Position numbers and translations under genes: made by a program. This document shows, one piece after another, positions 1 to 8,112 of a stretch of DNA of 64,000 bases. The DNA comes from Arenibacter sp041392165. Lineage in GTDB: Bacteria; Bacteroidota; Bacteroidia; Flavobacteriales; Flavobacteriaceae. The notes beneath the pieces are model-generated. The model was not told the origin of the DNA, did not search any database, and worked only from the letters and a program-made list of their open reading frames with translations. Each line of letters opens with the position of its first letter. Within the stretch, counting starts at the first letter, position 1. The DNA is taken from contig JAWKMN010000011.1 of the NCBI GenBank assembly GCA_041392165.1, positions 1 through 64,000 on the forward strand, given 5' to 3'.

Positions 1-1590
1 CCAAAGTCGGAATTAAAATGTTTTATGGCCCGCCCCATGGTATCCAAAAGTTTAACGCTGCCACTACCGTCTTTTGCCTTGAACCAGAACTCAAGTCCGT
101 CCCCTCCCATATCCTGTACCTTAAAGGTATAGTTGCCCTCCTGAAGTGTAAGGGTATCCGTATAAATGGTATTGGGCTTAAGGTCTATACTGTCTCTTTT
201 AAATATGGGCTCTCCATAACTATTGGTAACGGAATATTCGTTTTGCCCAGGCTTGTTATTGGTCTTAAAATAAATAATGGTCGATTCCGGTAAAACATTT
301 GGACGGGTATAGATCGAACTCTTGGTATTATCCTCCTCAAATCCATCCCTTTTACCATTCGGCCTCTTTAATTCTACAAAAAAACGGGCCGATTCCTTAT
401 CGCTAAATATTTCTTCAGGTAAGGTTAACAAGGCGGTTTCCCCAAACGGGATGTCTCCCTTCCAATTAAATTTTTTGGGCTTTTGTCCCTCTATAAAATA
501 ATTGATCGCCAAAGATTTTAAATTGTTCCTGCCATTATTCTTTATGCGGATAACCGGCAGGGCACCGGATTCATTCTTTCTACTATGTATTTTTTCCTCA
601 GAAGGGGATATGATGTCCACTAAAGTAACGTCATTTTCGGAATGTATCTTGCCATATTCCAGTACATAGGCCACTAGAAGTTCTTTGGCACTGGGCTTTT
701 CCGTTTCATAGGGTTCCATATTGAGGTCAATGGTATAATCCTGCCCTGCTATAATGTCAAAACCTACTTCATCCGGTTGCAATAAATAACCCGGACACCA
801 ATTGGCACGGTCAAAAATCCAGGTCCCCGCCTGTGGATACAAGGGGTTGTCCCCACATTCCATCCATAATTGCTTTTTGTCGATAAGGTTGCCATTATGC
901 ACTATTTCACGGTATTTGTCACAGAATTCCCCACAACCACTGGCATCCATTCCATGGCCGGTCTGATGAATTTTCACTTTTCCAAAGTTAGCTAGGGCAC
1001 TGGCGGTTAAGGTCACCGGTGTTAAGTGATTTTCAATGGGATCTGCTTGGTCCCCATAGCTATAATTACCATCGTAAATCTTATGTATGGCCAGTTGCTC
1101 TACAACGGGTGTTCCATAAGTTATTTCAAAATCTACGGTAACCTTCCATCCGCGGGTCTTATTGTCCTCGTAGCCAGTATGGATATAATCTACTTCCAGG
1201 CTATCCCTTAGTATGGGGCTAAAATCGGTAATGTCCACTTTCCAGTCAAATCGCCAATCCTTCTGAAATCTTCCCCCATAGGGTGTGAGCATCCTGGCAA
1301 CTTCATAGTTGACGGAATCGTTCTTTGGCCTCACTTTAATGTGATCCACATAATCCCAATCCGCACAGCGCATATTGTCCGGACATTCAAAGGTGAGATT
1401 TAGGAATACCTGCCGAATCTTTTCGTTTTTGGAAGGAAAAACGGCCCATCGCTTATAGCTATTTTCACCTTTTGACGGATCCGTAACAATGGTTTCCTTA
1501 TGGTGGAGATTATATTTTTTGTAGCCTGGGCCTCAAGTTCTGTTGTAGAAAAATAAACCAGGCCAATATAAATAACGATTTTTGAAACAT
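1..1590 (-). CDS. PNGase F-like peptide-N-glycosidase, partial, frame disturbed near its start
   Basis: A continuous reading frame runs leftward from 1532 off the window edge, so the C-terminus is missing. It encodes a two-lobed beta protein with the motif TGHGMDASGCGEFCDKYRE and, upstream, FECPDNMRCADWDYVDHI. These resemble the PNGase F / peptidylglycine-monooxygenase-like fold of secreted Bacteroidota amidases that remove N-glycans from glycoproteins. The only plausible ATG with a signal peptide (MFQKSLFILAWFIF, at 1590) is in another frame and stops after 26 codons. Adding one T to the T5 run at about 1546-1550 and one A to the A6 run at about 1514-1519 would give one frame with a classical cleavage site (EAQA/T). 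A single one-base deletion is an alternative. Either homopolymer sequencing errors or real inactivation explains this. The domain call is fairly firm; the substrate is inferred. Confidence 0.7.
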
Positions 1591-1610
1591 AGTAAAAGTA
1601 GTAGGGGAAA

Positions 1611-2033
1611 CTATTGATGATTAAAATAAGTCTTAATCTCCAAGGTCGAGAATTGACGGAACATTTCCATTACCCCACAGTATTTTTCTATGGAAAGATC
1701 AACGGCCCGTTGCAATTTTTTTTCGTTGAGGTTTTCACCGGTAAAATGATATTCTATCAATACCTTGTCGTAATATTTGGGGTCTTCCTCGGTTAGGTTG
1801 GCTATGGTCTCTATTCTAAACGCGGCTACCTCCAGTTTCATCTTTTTAATAAGGGAAGCCACATCCAGACCGGAGCAACCGGCCAAAGCGGTAAGCATAA
1901 GCGCTTTTGGCCTATACCCTTTGCCTTCTCCTCCATTTTCAGGGGCTACGTCTATAATTAAATTATTCCCTGAAGGATTGTTGCTTTCAAAAGCCATATT
2001 ACCAAGCCATTTGGTAGTGATCTGATTTGTCAT
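1611..2033 (-). CDS. OsmC family peroxiredoxin-like protein
   Basis: Small cytoplasmic protein of the OsmC/Ohr superfamily, which reduces organic hydroperoxides with a pair of cysteines. The first cysteine is in the helix GCSGLDVASLIKKMK and the second in KYCGVMEMF near the C-terminus, both in the family's usual places. An upstream in-frame ATG at 2087 would add 18 residues, but a Bacteroidota -7 box (TATTTTTG, 2061-2068) lies between the two candidates. I therefore chose the ATG at 2033, giving MTNQITTKWLGNMAF, a normal OsmC N-terminus. The true substrate (organic peroxide or other) cannot be told from sequence. It stands alone, with the PNGase-like gene just downstream on the same strand. 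Confidence 0.88.
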   Translation of the reverse strand: MTNQITTKWLGNMAFESNNPSGNNLIIDVAPENGGEGKGYRPKALMLTALAGCSGLDVASLIKKMKLEVAAFRIETIANLTEEDPKYYDKVLIEYHFTGENLNEKKLQRAVDLSIEKYCGVMEMFRQFSTLEIKTYFNHQ

Positions 2034-2060
2034 GTAGGTTTTTTTATTACTTATCCAGGT

Positions 2061-2068
2061 CAAAAATA
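2061..2068 (-). promoter_or_regulatory. Probable -7 box of the OsmC gene
   Basis: TATTTTTG on the minus strand matches the Bacteroidota TAnnTTTG consensus, about 28 bases upstream of the chosen OsmC start. No clear TTTG is found 19 bases further upstream, so the promoter is only half supported. Confidence 0.4.
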
Positions 2069-2308
2069 CGCATATTTCAGGAACCATGGAACCTTGAACA
2101 ATTGTTGTGATTATGCAAAGAATGCCCTCTATCTACAAAGGAACAAATATCTCTTTAGGAAGCCTATAGGAATAGGTATATAACGTATTGGGAAGCTTTA
2201 AATGAACTATAATAAATATAAGAATTTATTTACATAATCTCTATGTTAAGATAAACTGTTTTTTGTCAAACAAATATAAATTAGTCCCATAACCCATTAA
2301 AAAAAGTT

Positions 2309-2926
2309 ATGAAAATCATGTACTGGCAAATTATTATGATCGTATTATTTTTTGGTATTGTTTATCTCCTATACCGGGTTTTAAGGAAATGGTTTAATAA
2401 ACCCAAAGTATTGATACTTTATTTAGTTGCTTCAGCATCAACGTTTTCATCCTGTGAGACTCAAGATTACAGCCTTTTAGAATCTAATGACACCATAAGC
2501 AACAAGGAAACTTTGGAGAAATATGTCTTGGAGAAATTAGGCTCAAACTTTACAATCAAAGAAGAATCCCCCAATGACAGCATTTCGACAAATAATTCCG
2601 ATTTAGTGTTTAAAACTAAGGAAGAGCTGGATGCGTTTCTTGAGGGCATAAAAACATATACAATAGAATCTACCGAATTAAGATTGCCCGACGAAACATC
2701 TAAAACAGGTTGGGTTGTTGAATCGAATTATATATGTGGATCCATATGTACGTATGTTAATGTGGGCTTCAATATTAGCCAAAGTTGCCAAGGCACCGGC
2801 TTGACTTCTTGGATGTCTGGGTTCACGCTCGGTGTCAGTTACGATCATGTGGGGGCATGCTTTACAATAGGAGCAATTCTGTTTGTTATAAGTCAACGGG
2901 AGTCATTAACTATAACATTTTTTTGA
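2309..2926 (+). CDS. Hypothetical membrane-anchored or lipoprotein-like protein
   Basis: Unrecognised 205-residue protein. Residues about 5-25 form a transmembrane helix, followed by a basic patch (RVLRKWFNKPKV) and a second hydrophobic stretch ending in ASTFSSCET, which looks like a displaced lipobox. The middle is Asn/Ser/Glu-rich. The C-terminal third (about 138-200) contains four cysteines (YICGSICTY, SQSCQGTG, HVGACF) and a glycine-rich hydrophobic segment that could insert in a membrane or be a small secreted domain. Codon usage is AT-rich compared with neighbours. The gene is isolated between OsmC and the small-RNA-like repeats; the bidirectional hairpin at 3056-3084 could terminate it. 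Function is unknown. Confidence 0.6.
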   Translation: MKIMYWQIIMIVLFFGIVYLLYRVLRKWFNKPKVLILYLVASASTFSSCETQDYSLLESNDTISNKETLEKYVLEKLGSNFTIKEESPNDSISTNNSDLVFKTKEELDAFLEGIKTYTIESTELRLPDETSKTGWVVESNYICGSICTYVNVGFNISQSCQGTGLTSWMSGFTLGVSYDHVGACFTIGAILFVISQRESLTITFF

Positions 2927-3047
2927 AGGTATTGGAACCATATTTAGCCAATATATAGAGTTTGAAGGTTGCATTAGTTGCAATTAGCTAAAGTTATAAT
3001 TGGCCAAATAAGAGTTTATTACCTCCATAATATCATTATGGATTTTA

Positions 3048-3124
3048 CCAAAAATAAAAAGGCAGAGCTACGCTCTGCCTTTTTCCCCAAATCTTACCAT
3101 GAACTTAACCTACTTATGCTATGG
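3048..3124 (-). ncRNA. Small-RNA-like repeat unit, copy A
   Basis: First of four copies in this window of the same short unit. On the minus strand it begins CCATAGCATAAGTAGG at 3124. A 40-base block (3124-3085) is identical in copies A, B and C, and D differs at one base. A GC-rich hairpin (GGCAGAGC/GCTCTGCC) and a T-rich tail follow, like an intrinsic terminator. Six bases upstream of the conserved block is a good promoter (see 3130-3160). Promoter, about 75-base body and terminator together suggest an independent small transcript. No convincing peptide is conserved: the reading frame after ATGGTAAGATTT diverges between copies. Not matched to any known RNA family. Confidence 0.6.
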
Positions 3125-3129
3125 TTCTC

Positions 3130-3160
3130 CAAAGGTATGGCAACATAGGCCGTAGGAAAA
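3130..3160 (-). promoter_or_regulatory. Promoter of small-RNA-like copy A
   Basis: On the minus strand, TTTT (3160-3157), 19 bases, then TACCTTTG (3137-3130), which fits the Bacteroidota TTTG-N19-TAnnTTTG arrangement. The conserved 40-base block starts six bases after the -7 box, consistent with being the transcript's 5' end. Confidence 0.6.
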
Positions 3161-3267
3161 AGATTTTGGATGAATGTCTTTTTAATAAGTTGAAATACTT
3201 CTTGTCCGATGAACAGTAGCTTAAATTGGATGTAGTACGGCTGGGGTTGCTTGTTGCCTTACGGCCA

Positions 3268-3340
3268 ATAAAAAAGGTGGAGAAGTCTCCACCTTTTTTG
3301 CCCCAAATCTTACCATGAACTTAACCTACTTATGCTATGG
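3268..3340 (-). ncRNA. Small-RNA-like repeat unit, copy B
   Basis: Second copy on the minus strand. The same 40 bases (3340-3301) are followed by a different terminator stem (GGTGGAGA/TCTCCACC) and a run of T. The -7 like box TACTTTAG is at 3353-3346, with no good -33 box at the standard distance (a TTTTTGG lies about 23 bases upstream). The conserved block with a divergent but always present terminator argues for selection on the transcript's 5' part. It sits downstream of purF and could also be read through from it. Confidence 0.55.
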
Positions 3341-3395
3341 CACCACTAAAGTACATGTGCAAGGTAGGTTTATGACCAAAAAGACGTTAAAGGGT

Positions 3396-3445
3396 GTATT
3401 TCATCGATGAAGTGCATAAAAACCAGCACTTCATAGATGAAATAC
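3396..3445. repeat. Long near-perfect inverted repeat directly after purF
   Basis: Two 20-base arms (3396-3415 and 3426-3445) differ at one position and are separated by ten bases, giving a long hairpin that ends one base from the purF stop codon. Each arm contains the palindrome-like core TTCATCGATGAA or its variant. There is no U-tract immediately after the stem on the minus strand, so it is not a standard terminator. A 3'-end stabilising structure or a protein site is possible. Confidence 0.6.
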
Positions 3446-5344
3446 CTAATAGGCCCGTTCGTTCTTGCCTTCAAAAAAGTTTATAAATGCCCTGTTTACC
3501 ACGCGGTTGCCCCCTGGAGTGGGATAATTGCCCGTAAAGTACCAATCACCTAGGTTTTTGGGGCAGGCTTCATGTAAATTTTCTATGGTTTGATAGATGA
3601 CCTGAACCTCTGCCTTAATGTCCGGCGGACTCAATAATTGTCCAATTTTGTCGGAAATCTCCTCTTCCGTAAAAGGGGCATAGAATTCCTTAACGTAATT
3701 CACTACCTCAGCGTCATGGGTATTGGTCTGCAGCAAACATTTCTTGTAGATTTCCTCCACTAAGTGCATTGTATTCCTTTCTTCGTGAAGGGCCAAAGCA
3801 GCTTTAAAGGCAACAAAATCTTCCAATTTTGCCATATCTATTCCATAACAGTCGGGATAACGGATCTGAGGTGCGGATGAGACAACAATAATTTTCTTCG
3901 GTAAGAGTCGGTCCAATATTCTAAGAATACTCTTTTGAAGGGTGGTGCCCCTAACAATACTATCATCTATGATTACCAAATTGTCGTTTTCCTTCACAGA
4001 TCCATAGGAGATATCATAGACATGTGCCACCAAATCATCCCTACTGCTGTCCTGTGTTATAAAGGTTCGGAGTTTGGCATCTTTTATGGCCACCTTTTCT
4101 ATCCTGGGCCTCACCTCCAGAATTCCATGTAGTTCCTCCCTTGTTATCTTTCTTCCAATGGAAAGAATTTGTTCTTCCTTCTTTTTGTTCATGTAATTCT
4201 GTGCAGCGATTACCATTCCGAAAAAGGAGGTTTCTGCTGTATTGGGAATATAGGAGAATACGGTATTTTTTATATCGCTATCAATGGACTTTAGAATTAG
4301 CGGAAAAAGTAGTTTGCCCAACATTTTTCTTTCCTGATAGATTTCCTTGTCACTTCCACGGGAGAAATAGATACGTTCAAAGGAACAGGCTTTTCTTTCG
4401 GTAGGCTCTAATATTTTCTTGATCTTGACCTTGCCGTTTTTCTTGATGATAATGGCGTGTCCAGGGTCCAATTCCTTAACTTCGTCGAAGTTAACGTTGA
4501 ATACCGTTTGAATGGCCGGTCTTTCAGAGGCCACCACGGCAATCTCATCATCTTTATAGTAATACGCAGGCCTGATCCCTGCAGGGTCTCTTAGCACAAA
4601 GGAATCGCCATGTCCCAAAAGACCGGCCATGGCATAACCGCCATCAAAGTTTTTTGCCGCCCTTCTTAAAATCTTGGCAACATTTAATCTTTCGGCTATT
4701 AAAGGAGAGGCTTCCCTCTTGTTAAAACCTTCCTTTTTAATATCCTTATAGAGCTGGGCAACGGCATCGTCCAAAAAATGTCCTATTTTCTCCATAACCG
4801 TAACGGTATCGGCCTTTTCCTTGGGATGCTGTCCAATCTGCACCAGATTGTCAAAAAGTTCATTTACATTGGTCATGTTAAAATTACCGGCAACGATGAG
4901 GTTCCGGTGCATCCAATTATTTTGTCTTAAAAAGGGATGTACGCTCTCAATGCTATTTTTGCCAAATGTTCCATAGCGCACATGTCCCAAAAGTACTTCC
5001 CCAATGTAGGGAATATGCTTTTTTTGCAGGGTTACATCGTTTAGGTATTCAGGATTTTCCTTAAAGGAAGTGTTGATACGGTCATTTATTTGGGCAAAAA
5101 TGTCCTGTATGGGCTGTTGGTCTATGGATCGTACCCGGCTCATATACCGCTCTCCGGCCTCCATGTCCAATTTAATACTGGCAAAACCGGCACCGTCCTG
5201 GCCACGGTTATGCTGCTTTTCCATCATCAAGTACATCTTATTTACCCCGTAAAAGGCAGAGCCGTACTTTTTCTGATAATATTCCAATGGTTTTAATAAC
5301 CTAATCAGGGAAATTCCACATTCATGCTTAATAGCGTCGCTCAT
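3446..5344 (-). CDS. purF: Amidophosphoribosyltransferase (glutamine PRPP amidotransferase), long form
   Basis: Catalyses the first committed step of purine synthesis: PRPP plus glutamine gives phosphoribosylamine. The N-terminal glutaminase domain (class II amidotransferase) begins with HECGISLIRL; the Cys at position 9 is the expected nucleophile after processing, and HNRGQDGAG lies in the same domain. The PRPP-binding loop VIIDDSIVRGTT is near residues 453-465. At 632 residues it is longer than the usual 470-510, as in other Bacteroidota homologues, the extra being at the C-terminus. It follows the PfkB gene on the same strand, 44 bases downstream with a hairpin between; purN is upstream in the same gene run, in keeping with purine metabolism. 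Confidence 0.93.
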   Translation of the reverse strand: MSDAIKHECGISLIRLLKPLEYYQKKYGSAFYGVNKMYLMMEKQHNRGQDGAGFASIKLDMEAGERYMSRVRSIDQQPIQDIFAQINDRINTSFKENPEYLNDVTLQKKHIPYIGEVLLGHVRYGTFGKNSIESVHPFLRQNNWMHRNLIVAGNFNMTNVNELFDNLVQIGQHPKEKADTVTVMEKIGHFLDDAVAQLYKDIKKEGFNKREASPLIAERLNVAKILRRAAKNFDGGYAMAGLLGHGDSFVLRDPAGIRPAYYYKDDEIAVVASERPAIQTVFNVNFDEVKELDPGHAIIIKKNGKVKIKKILEPTERKACSFERIYFSRGSDKEIYQERKMLGKLLFPLILKSIDSDIKNTVFSYIPNTAETSFFGMVIAAQNYMNKKKEEQILSIGRKITREELHGILEVRPRIEKVAIKDAKLRTFITQDSSRDDLVAHVYDISYGSVKENDNLVIIDDSIVRGTTLQKSILRILDRLLPKKIIVVSSAPQIRYPDCYGIDMAKLEDFVAFKAALALHEERNTMHLVEEIYKKCLLQTNTHDAEVVNYVKEFYAPFTEEEISDKIGQLLSPPDIKAEVQVIYQTIENLHEACPKNLGDWYFTGNYPTPGGNRVVNRAFINFFEGKNERAY

Positions 5345-5356
5345 GGTAGCTTAAAA

Positions 5357-5383
5357 TTAAAAATGCCCTGTAAAATTAGGGCA
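5357..5383 (-). terminator. Hairpin between the PfkB gene and purF
   Basis: On the minus strand TGCCCT, eight bases, AGGGCA, then TTTTTAATTTT. A short intrinsic terminator of the PfkB gene or an attenuator in the purF leader; the purF ATG lies only about 13 bases beyond it. Confidence 0.45.
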
Positions 5384-5388
5384 CATAT

Positions 5389-6315
5389 TTATTGTAATTC
5401 AATATCAAATTGGGTAAGCTCCTTAAATTGGAGCAACCTGTCGTTGACCTCTTTCTTTTCCAATTTTTCCATTCTTTCAGTTCCAAAACGCTCAACACAA
5501 AAAGAGGCCAAATTGGAACCGTGTATCACCGCACTCTTTAAGTTGTTGAAACTTATGTTTTCGGATTCCGCCAAATATCCGGAGAAACCTCCTGCAAAGG
5601 TATCCCCGGCACCCGTTGGATCAAAAACTTCTTCCAATGGCAGCGCTGGGGCAAAAAACACCTTGGATTTATGAAATAACAGTGCCCCGTGTTCCCCTTT
5701 TTTTATCACTACAAATTTGGGGCCCATTATCTGTATTTTCTCTGCCGCTTTTACCAAGGAATGCTCTCTGGTCAATTGTCTGGCCTCTTCATCGTTAATG
5801 GTGATCACATCTATCTGTTTAATAACTTTCTCCAACTCTGTAAGGGCATGGTCCATCCAAAAGTTCATGGTATCCAATACTATGAGTTTTGGTCGTTGTT
5901 CCATTTGATTAATTACACTCAATTGTGTATTTGGGTGTAGATTCCCCAACATCAATACGTCCGCGTCCTTAAAGTTATGGGGAACTACCGGTGTAAAGTC
6001 GGCAAGTACGTTCAGTTCGGTAGATAAGGTATCCCGCGTATTAAGGTCGTTGTGGTATTTGCCGCTCCAAAAGAAGGTTTTGCCACCTTTAATGACTTGT
6101 AAGCTGGAAATATCAATATTTTTTTCGATCAAAAGATCCAAATAATCTTGGGGGAAATCTTCGCCCACAACAGAGACAATAGCCGATTTTACCCTAAATT
6201 GGGAGGCTGCCAGACCAATAAAGGTAGCTGCCCCTCCCAAAATTTTATCGGTTTTGCCAAAAGGGGTCTCTATGGCGTCAAATGCAACGGTTCCTACTAT
6301 TAATAGTTTGCCCAT
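5389..6315 (-). CDS. PfkB-family carbohydrate/nucleoside kinase
   Basis: Ribokinase-fold ATP-dependent sugar or nucleoside kinase, about 308 residues. It starts MGKLLIVGTVAFDAIETPFG and has the family Gly-Gly substrate region (KILGGAATFIGLAASQF). The PfkB signature DPTGAGDTFAGGFSGYLA contains the catalytic Asp and anion hole. The ATG at 6315 was preferred over an upstream start at 6387 because homologues begin at the strand VGTVAFD and the extra 24 residues are unlike any domain. The position before purF suggests ribose or nucleoside metabolism, but substrate specificity cannot be read from sequence. Confidence 0.87.
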   Translation of the reverse strand: MGKLLIVGTVAFDAIETPFGKTDKILGGAATFIGLAASQFRVKSAIVSVVGEDFPQDYLDLLIEKNIDISSLQVIKGGKTFFWSGKYHNDLNTRDTLSTELNVLADFTPVVPHNFKDADVLMLGNLHPNTQLSVINQMEQRPKLIVLDTMNFWMDHALTELEKVIKQIDVITINDEEARQLTREHSLVKAAEKIQIMGPKFVVIKKGEHGALLFHKSKVFFAPALPLEEVFDPTGAGDTFAGGFSGYLAESENISFNNLKSAVIHGSNLASFCVERFGTERMEKLEKKEVNDRLLQFKELTQFDIELQ

Positions 6316-6402
6316 TAAATTTTGAAATTTGCTGCAAATATAGGTTTTTGAACTGCCAATTCCACAGCATTGGAAATCAAATTTCAAAAAATGACAATAT
6401 CC

Positions 6403-7038
6403 TTATTTTCTTCCAAAATCCGCAGGGATTTCGCCCCAGGCCTTGGTTTCCCATTTAACTATAGTGGTGGTGTAGGTATTTTTTTCAAGCCAGGAAATGG
6501 CGCGCCTTACCAAATCAAAAACCTCCTTGTTTTCGGGGGTTTCCGGCAATTTGGAATTACAGCTCTTTTTTCGGACCCAACTCATGGCCGTTTTGGAATC
6601 CGTGTAAATTATGCTGTCGCTATGCTGTTGCTTTAAAAAAGCCAACCCATGTACCAGGGCCAAAAACTCGCCAATATTATTGGTGCCTTGCTTAAATGGC
6701 CCCTGCTTAAAGAGTTCTTTTTTGGTTTTGGTGTCTACCCCCCTGTATTCCATAATGCCAGGATTACCGCTAGAAGCGGCATCTACGGAAATGGAATTAT
6801 AATTGGGTTCGCCTATTTTATCAATTTGCTCCTTGCTGAGTGCGGAGGAAGCAATTTTTTTGCCCTTATAATCATCATAATTGCCATTGTAGGCCTTTTT
6901 TGCCGCCTCAAATGTTGGGAAGGCTTTATATTGGGCTCCCTTGTAGTTGGTGATTGCCGCCTTACAGTCTTTCCAGCTGGTGTATATTCCCGGCCGACTG
7001 CCCTTCCACACGGTATAGAATTTTTCCTTTTTTGCCAT
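6403..7038 (-). CDS. rnhA: Ribonuclease HI with N-terminal hybrid-binding (viroplasmin-like) domain
   Basis: Removes RNA from RNA-DNA hybrids. Residues about 5-50 (FYTVWKGSRPGIYTSWKDC) form the small caulimovirus-viroplasmin/RNase H hybrid-binding domain found in eukaryotic RNase H1 and many Bacteroidota enzymes. The catalytic RNase H domain follows, with acidic residues visible in SISVDAASSGNPG, EFLALVHGLAFL, IYTDSKTAM and the C-terminal ADFGRK. Its ATG overlaps the purN stop by one base (TAATG), so the two are translationally coupled. Confidence 0.92.
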   Translation of the reverse strand: MAKKEKFYTVWKGSRPGIYTSWKDCKAAITNYKGAQYKAFPTFEAAKKAYNGNYDDYKGKKIASSALSKEQIDKIGEPNYNSISVDAASSGNPGIMEYRGVDTKTKKELFKQGPFKQGTNNIGEFLALVHGLAFLKQQHSDSIIYTDSKTAMSWVRKKSCNSKLPETPENKEVFDLVRRAISWLEKNTYTTTIVKWETKAWGEIPADFGRK

Positions 7039-7607
7039 TATGCCCCCATTAAAACGGTTTCAATTACCTTGGGGAAGTACTCATATTCCAAAAGATGTAC
7101 CTTTTTCGCTATTGTTTCAGGGGTATCATTAGGGTCCAAATCAACCTTTGCCTGCTTAATTATGGCCCCTTCGTCATAATTTCCGTTTACATAGTGGACG
7201 GTTATTCCGGTTTCCGTCTCATTATTGTTTTTTACCGCTTCATGAACGTGCATGCCGTACATTCCCTTACCACCGTATTTGGGAAGCAATGCGGGGTGGA
7301 TATTAATAATTTTATTGGGATAGCTGCTGATGAGGTTATCCGGAACTTTCCAAAGAAATCCTGCCAAAACAATAAGGTCCGGACTCAGGGATTTAAGTAT
7401 GTTCAGCACACAGTCCGAACCGTAAAACGAATGTCTGTTAAAATACAGGGCGTTCAAATGCAATCGGTTACATCTTTCAAAAACTTTGGCGTCCCTTTTA
7501 TTGGATAGTACACAGCTTATGGAAACCTTGGTATTTTCCCGAAAATAATGTGCTATATTTTCAACGTTGGAGCCAGAGCCGGAAGCAAATAGGACAATCC
7601 TTTTCAT
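7038..7607 (-). CDS. purN: Phosphoribosylglycinamide formyltransferase
   Basis: Third step of purine synthesis: transfers formyl from 10-formyl-THF to GAR. Visible are the N-terminal phosphate-binding loop FASGSGSNVENI, the catalytic Asn/His segment NIHPALLPKYGGKGMYGMHVH, and the Asp-containing ETGITVHYVNGNYDEG. Length 189 residues is normal. First gene of the minus-strand rnhA-PfkB-purF run and divergent from acpP; coupled to rnhA by a one-base overlap. Confidence 0.95.
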   Translation of the reverse strand: MKRIVLFASGSGSNVENIAHYFRENTKVSISCVLSNKRDAKVFERCNRLHLNALYFNRHSFYGSDCVLNILKSLSPDLIVLAGFLWKVPDNLISSYPNKIINIHPALLPKYGGKGMYGMHVHEAVKNNNETETGITVHYVNGNYDEGAIIKQAKVDLDPNDTPETIAKKVHLLEYEYFPKVIETVLMGA

Positions 7608-7725
7608 GAATTATTTTGGGGTTAGGACAGAAAATTATTTTGGGCTAAAATAGTACTCTTGTATTTAATTTTATTAAATTACATCACATTTTAACGACAA
7701 ATAGCGTTATTAAACCAAAGTTTTT

Positions 7726-7733
7726 TATTTTTG
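7726..7733 (+). promoter_or_regulatory. -7 box upstream of acpP
   Basis: TATTTTTG, 33 bases before the acpP ATG, matches TAnnTTTG. The -33 element is not obvious. Confidence 0.4.
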
Positions 7734-7766
7734 CCTTCAATTTAATTTTTTAAAACCGATATTATT

Positions 7767-8000
7767 ATGTCAGACATTGCATCAAGAGTAAAAGCTATCA
7801 TCGTAGATAAATTGGGTGTTGATGAGAACGAAGTTGTAACCGAAGCTAGCTTTACCAACGACCTAGGGGCAGATTCATTGGATACTGTTGAGTTGATTAT
7901 GGAGTTCGAAAAGGAATTTGATATTCAAATTCCGGACGATCAAGCAGAAAACATTGCTACAGTTGGTCAAGCTATAAGTTATATAGAAGAAGCCAAGTAA
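7767..8000 (+). CDS. acpP: Acyl carrier protein
   Basis: 77-residue acidic helical carrier of growing acyl chains in fatty acid synthesis. The phosphopantetheine attachment Ser is in LGADSLDTVELIMEFE. A hairpin terminator separates it from fabF, as expected for a very highly expressed ACP followed by partial readthrough. Confidence 0.97.
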   Translation: MSDIASRVKAIIVDKLGVDENEVVTEASFTNDLGADSLDTVELIMEFEKEFDIQIPDDQAENIATVGQAISYIEEAK

Positions 8001-8028
8001 TTTTATGATTTCTTGAACAAGTTTCAAA

Positions 8029-8069
8029 ATTATCCATGTGGTAAAGACGCTGCATGGATAATTTTTTTT
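8029..8069 (+). terminator. Terminator/attenuator between acpP and fabF
   Basis: Stem ATTATCCATG (8029-8038) with CATGGATAAT (8053-8062), followed by seven T. Intrinsic terminator that would limit fabF transcription relative to acpP. Confidence 0.75.
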
Positions 8070-8112
8070 AATTTACACCTAACTTATATAAGTTAAACAA
8101 AATTTTAGTTCA

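Noticed and set aside
3048..3340. Short peptide gene starting ATGGTAAGATTT in the repeated units
   Set aside because: The reading frame after the shared block differs among copies, so peptide conservation is not supported.
6649..7179. Forward open frame of 176 codons over rnhA/purN
   Set aside because: Both reverse genes have complete catalytic motifs; the forward frame has no recognisable domain.
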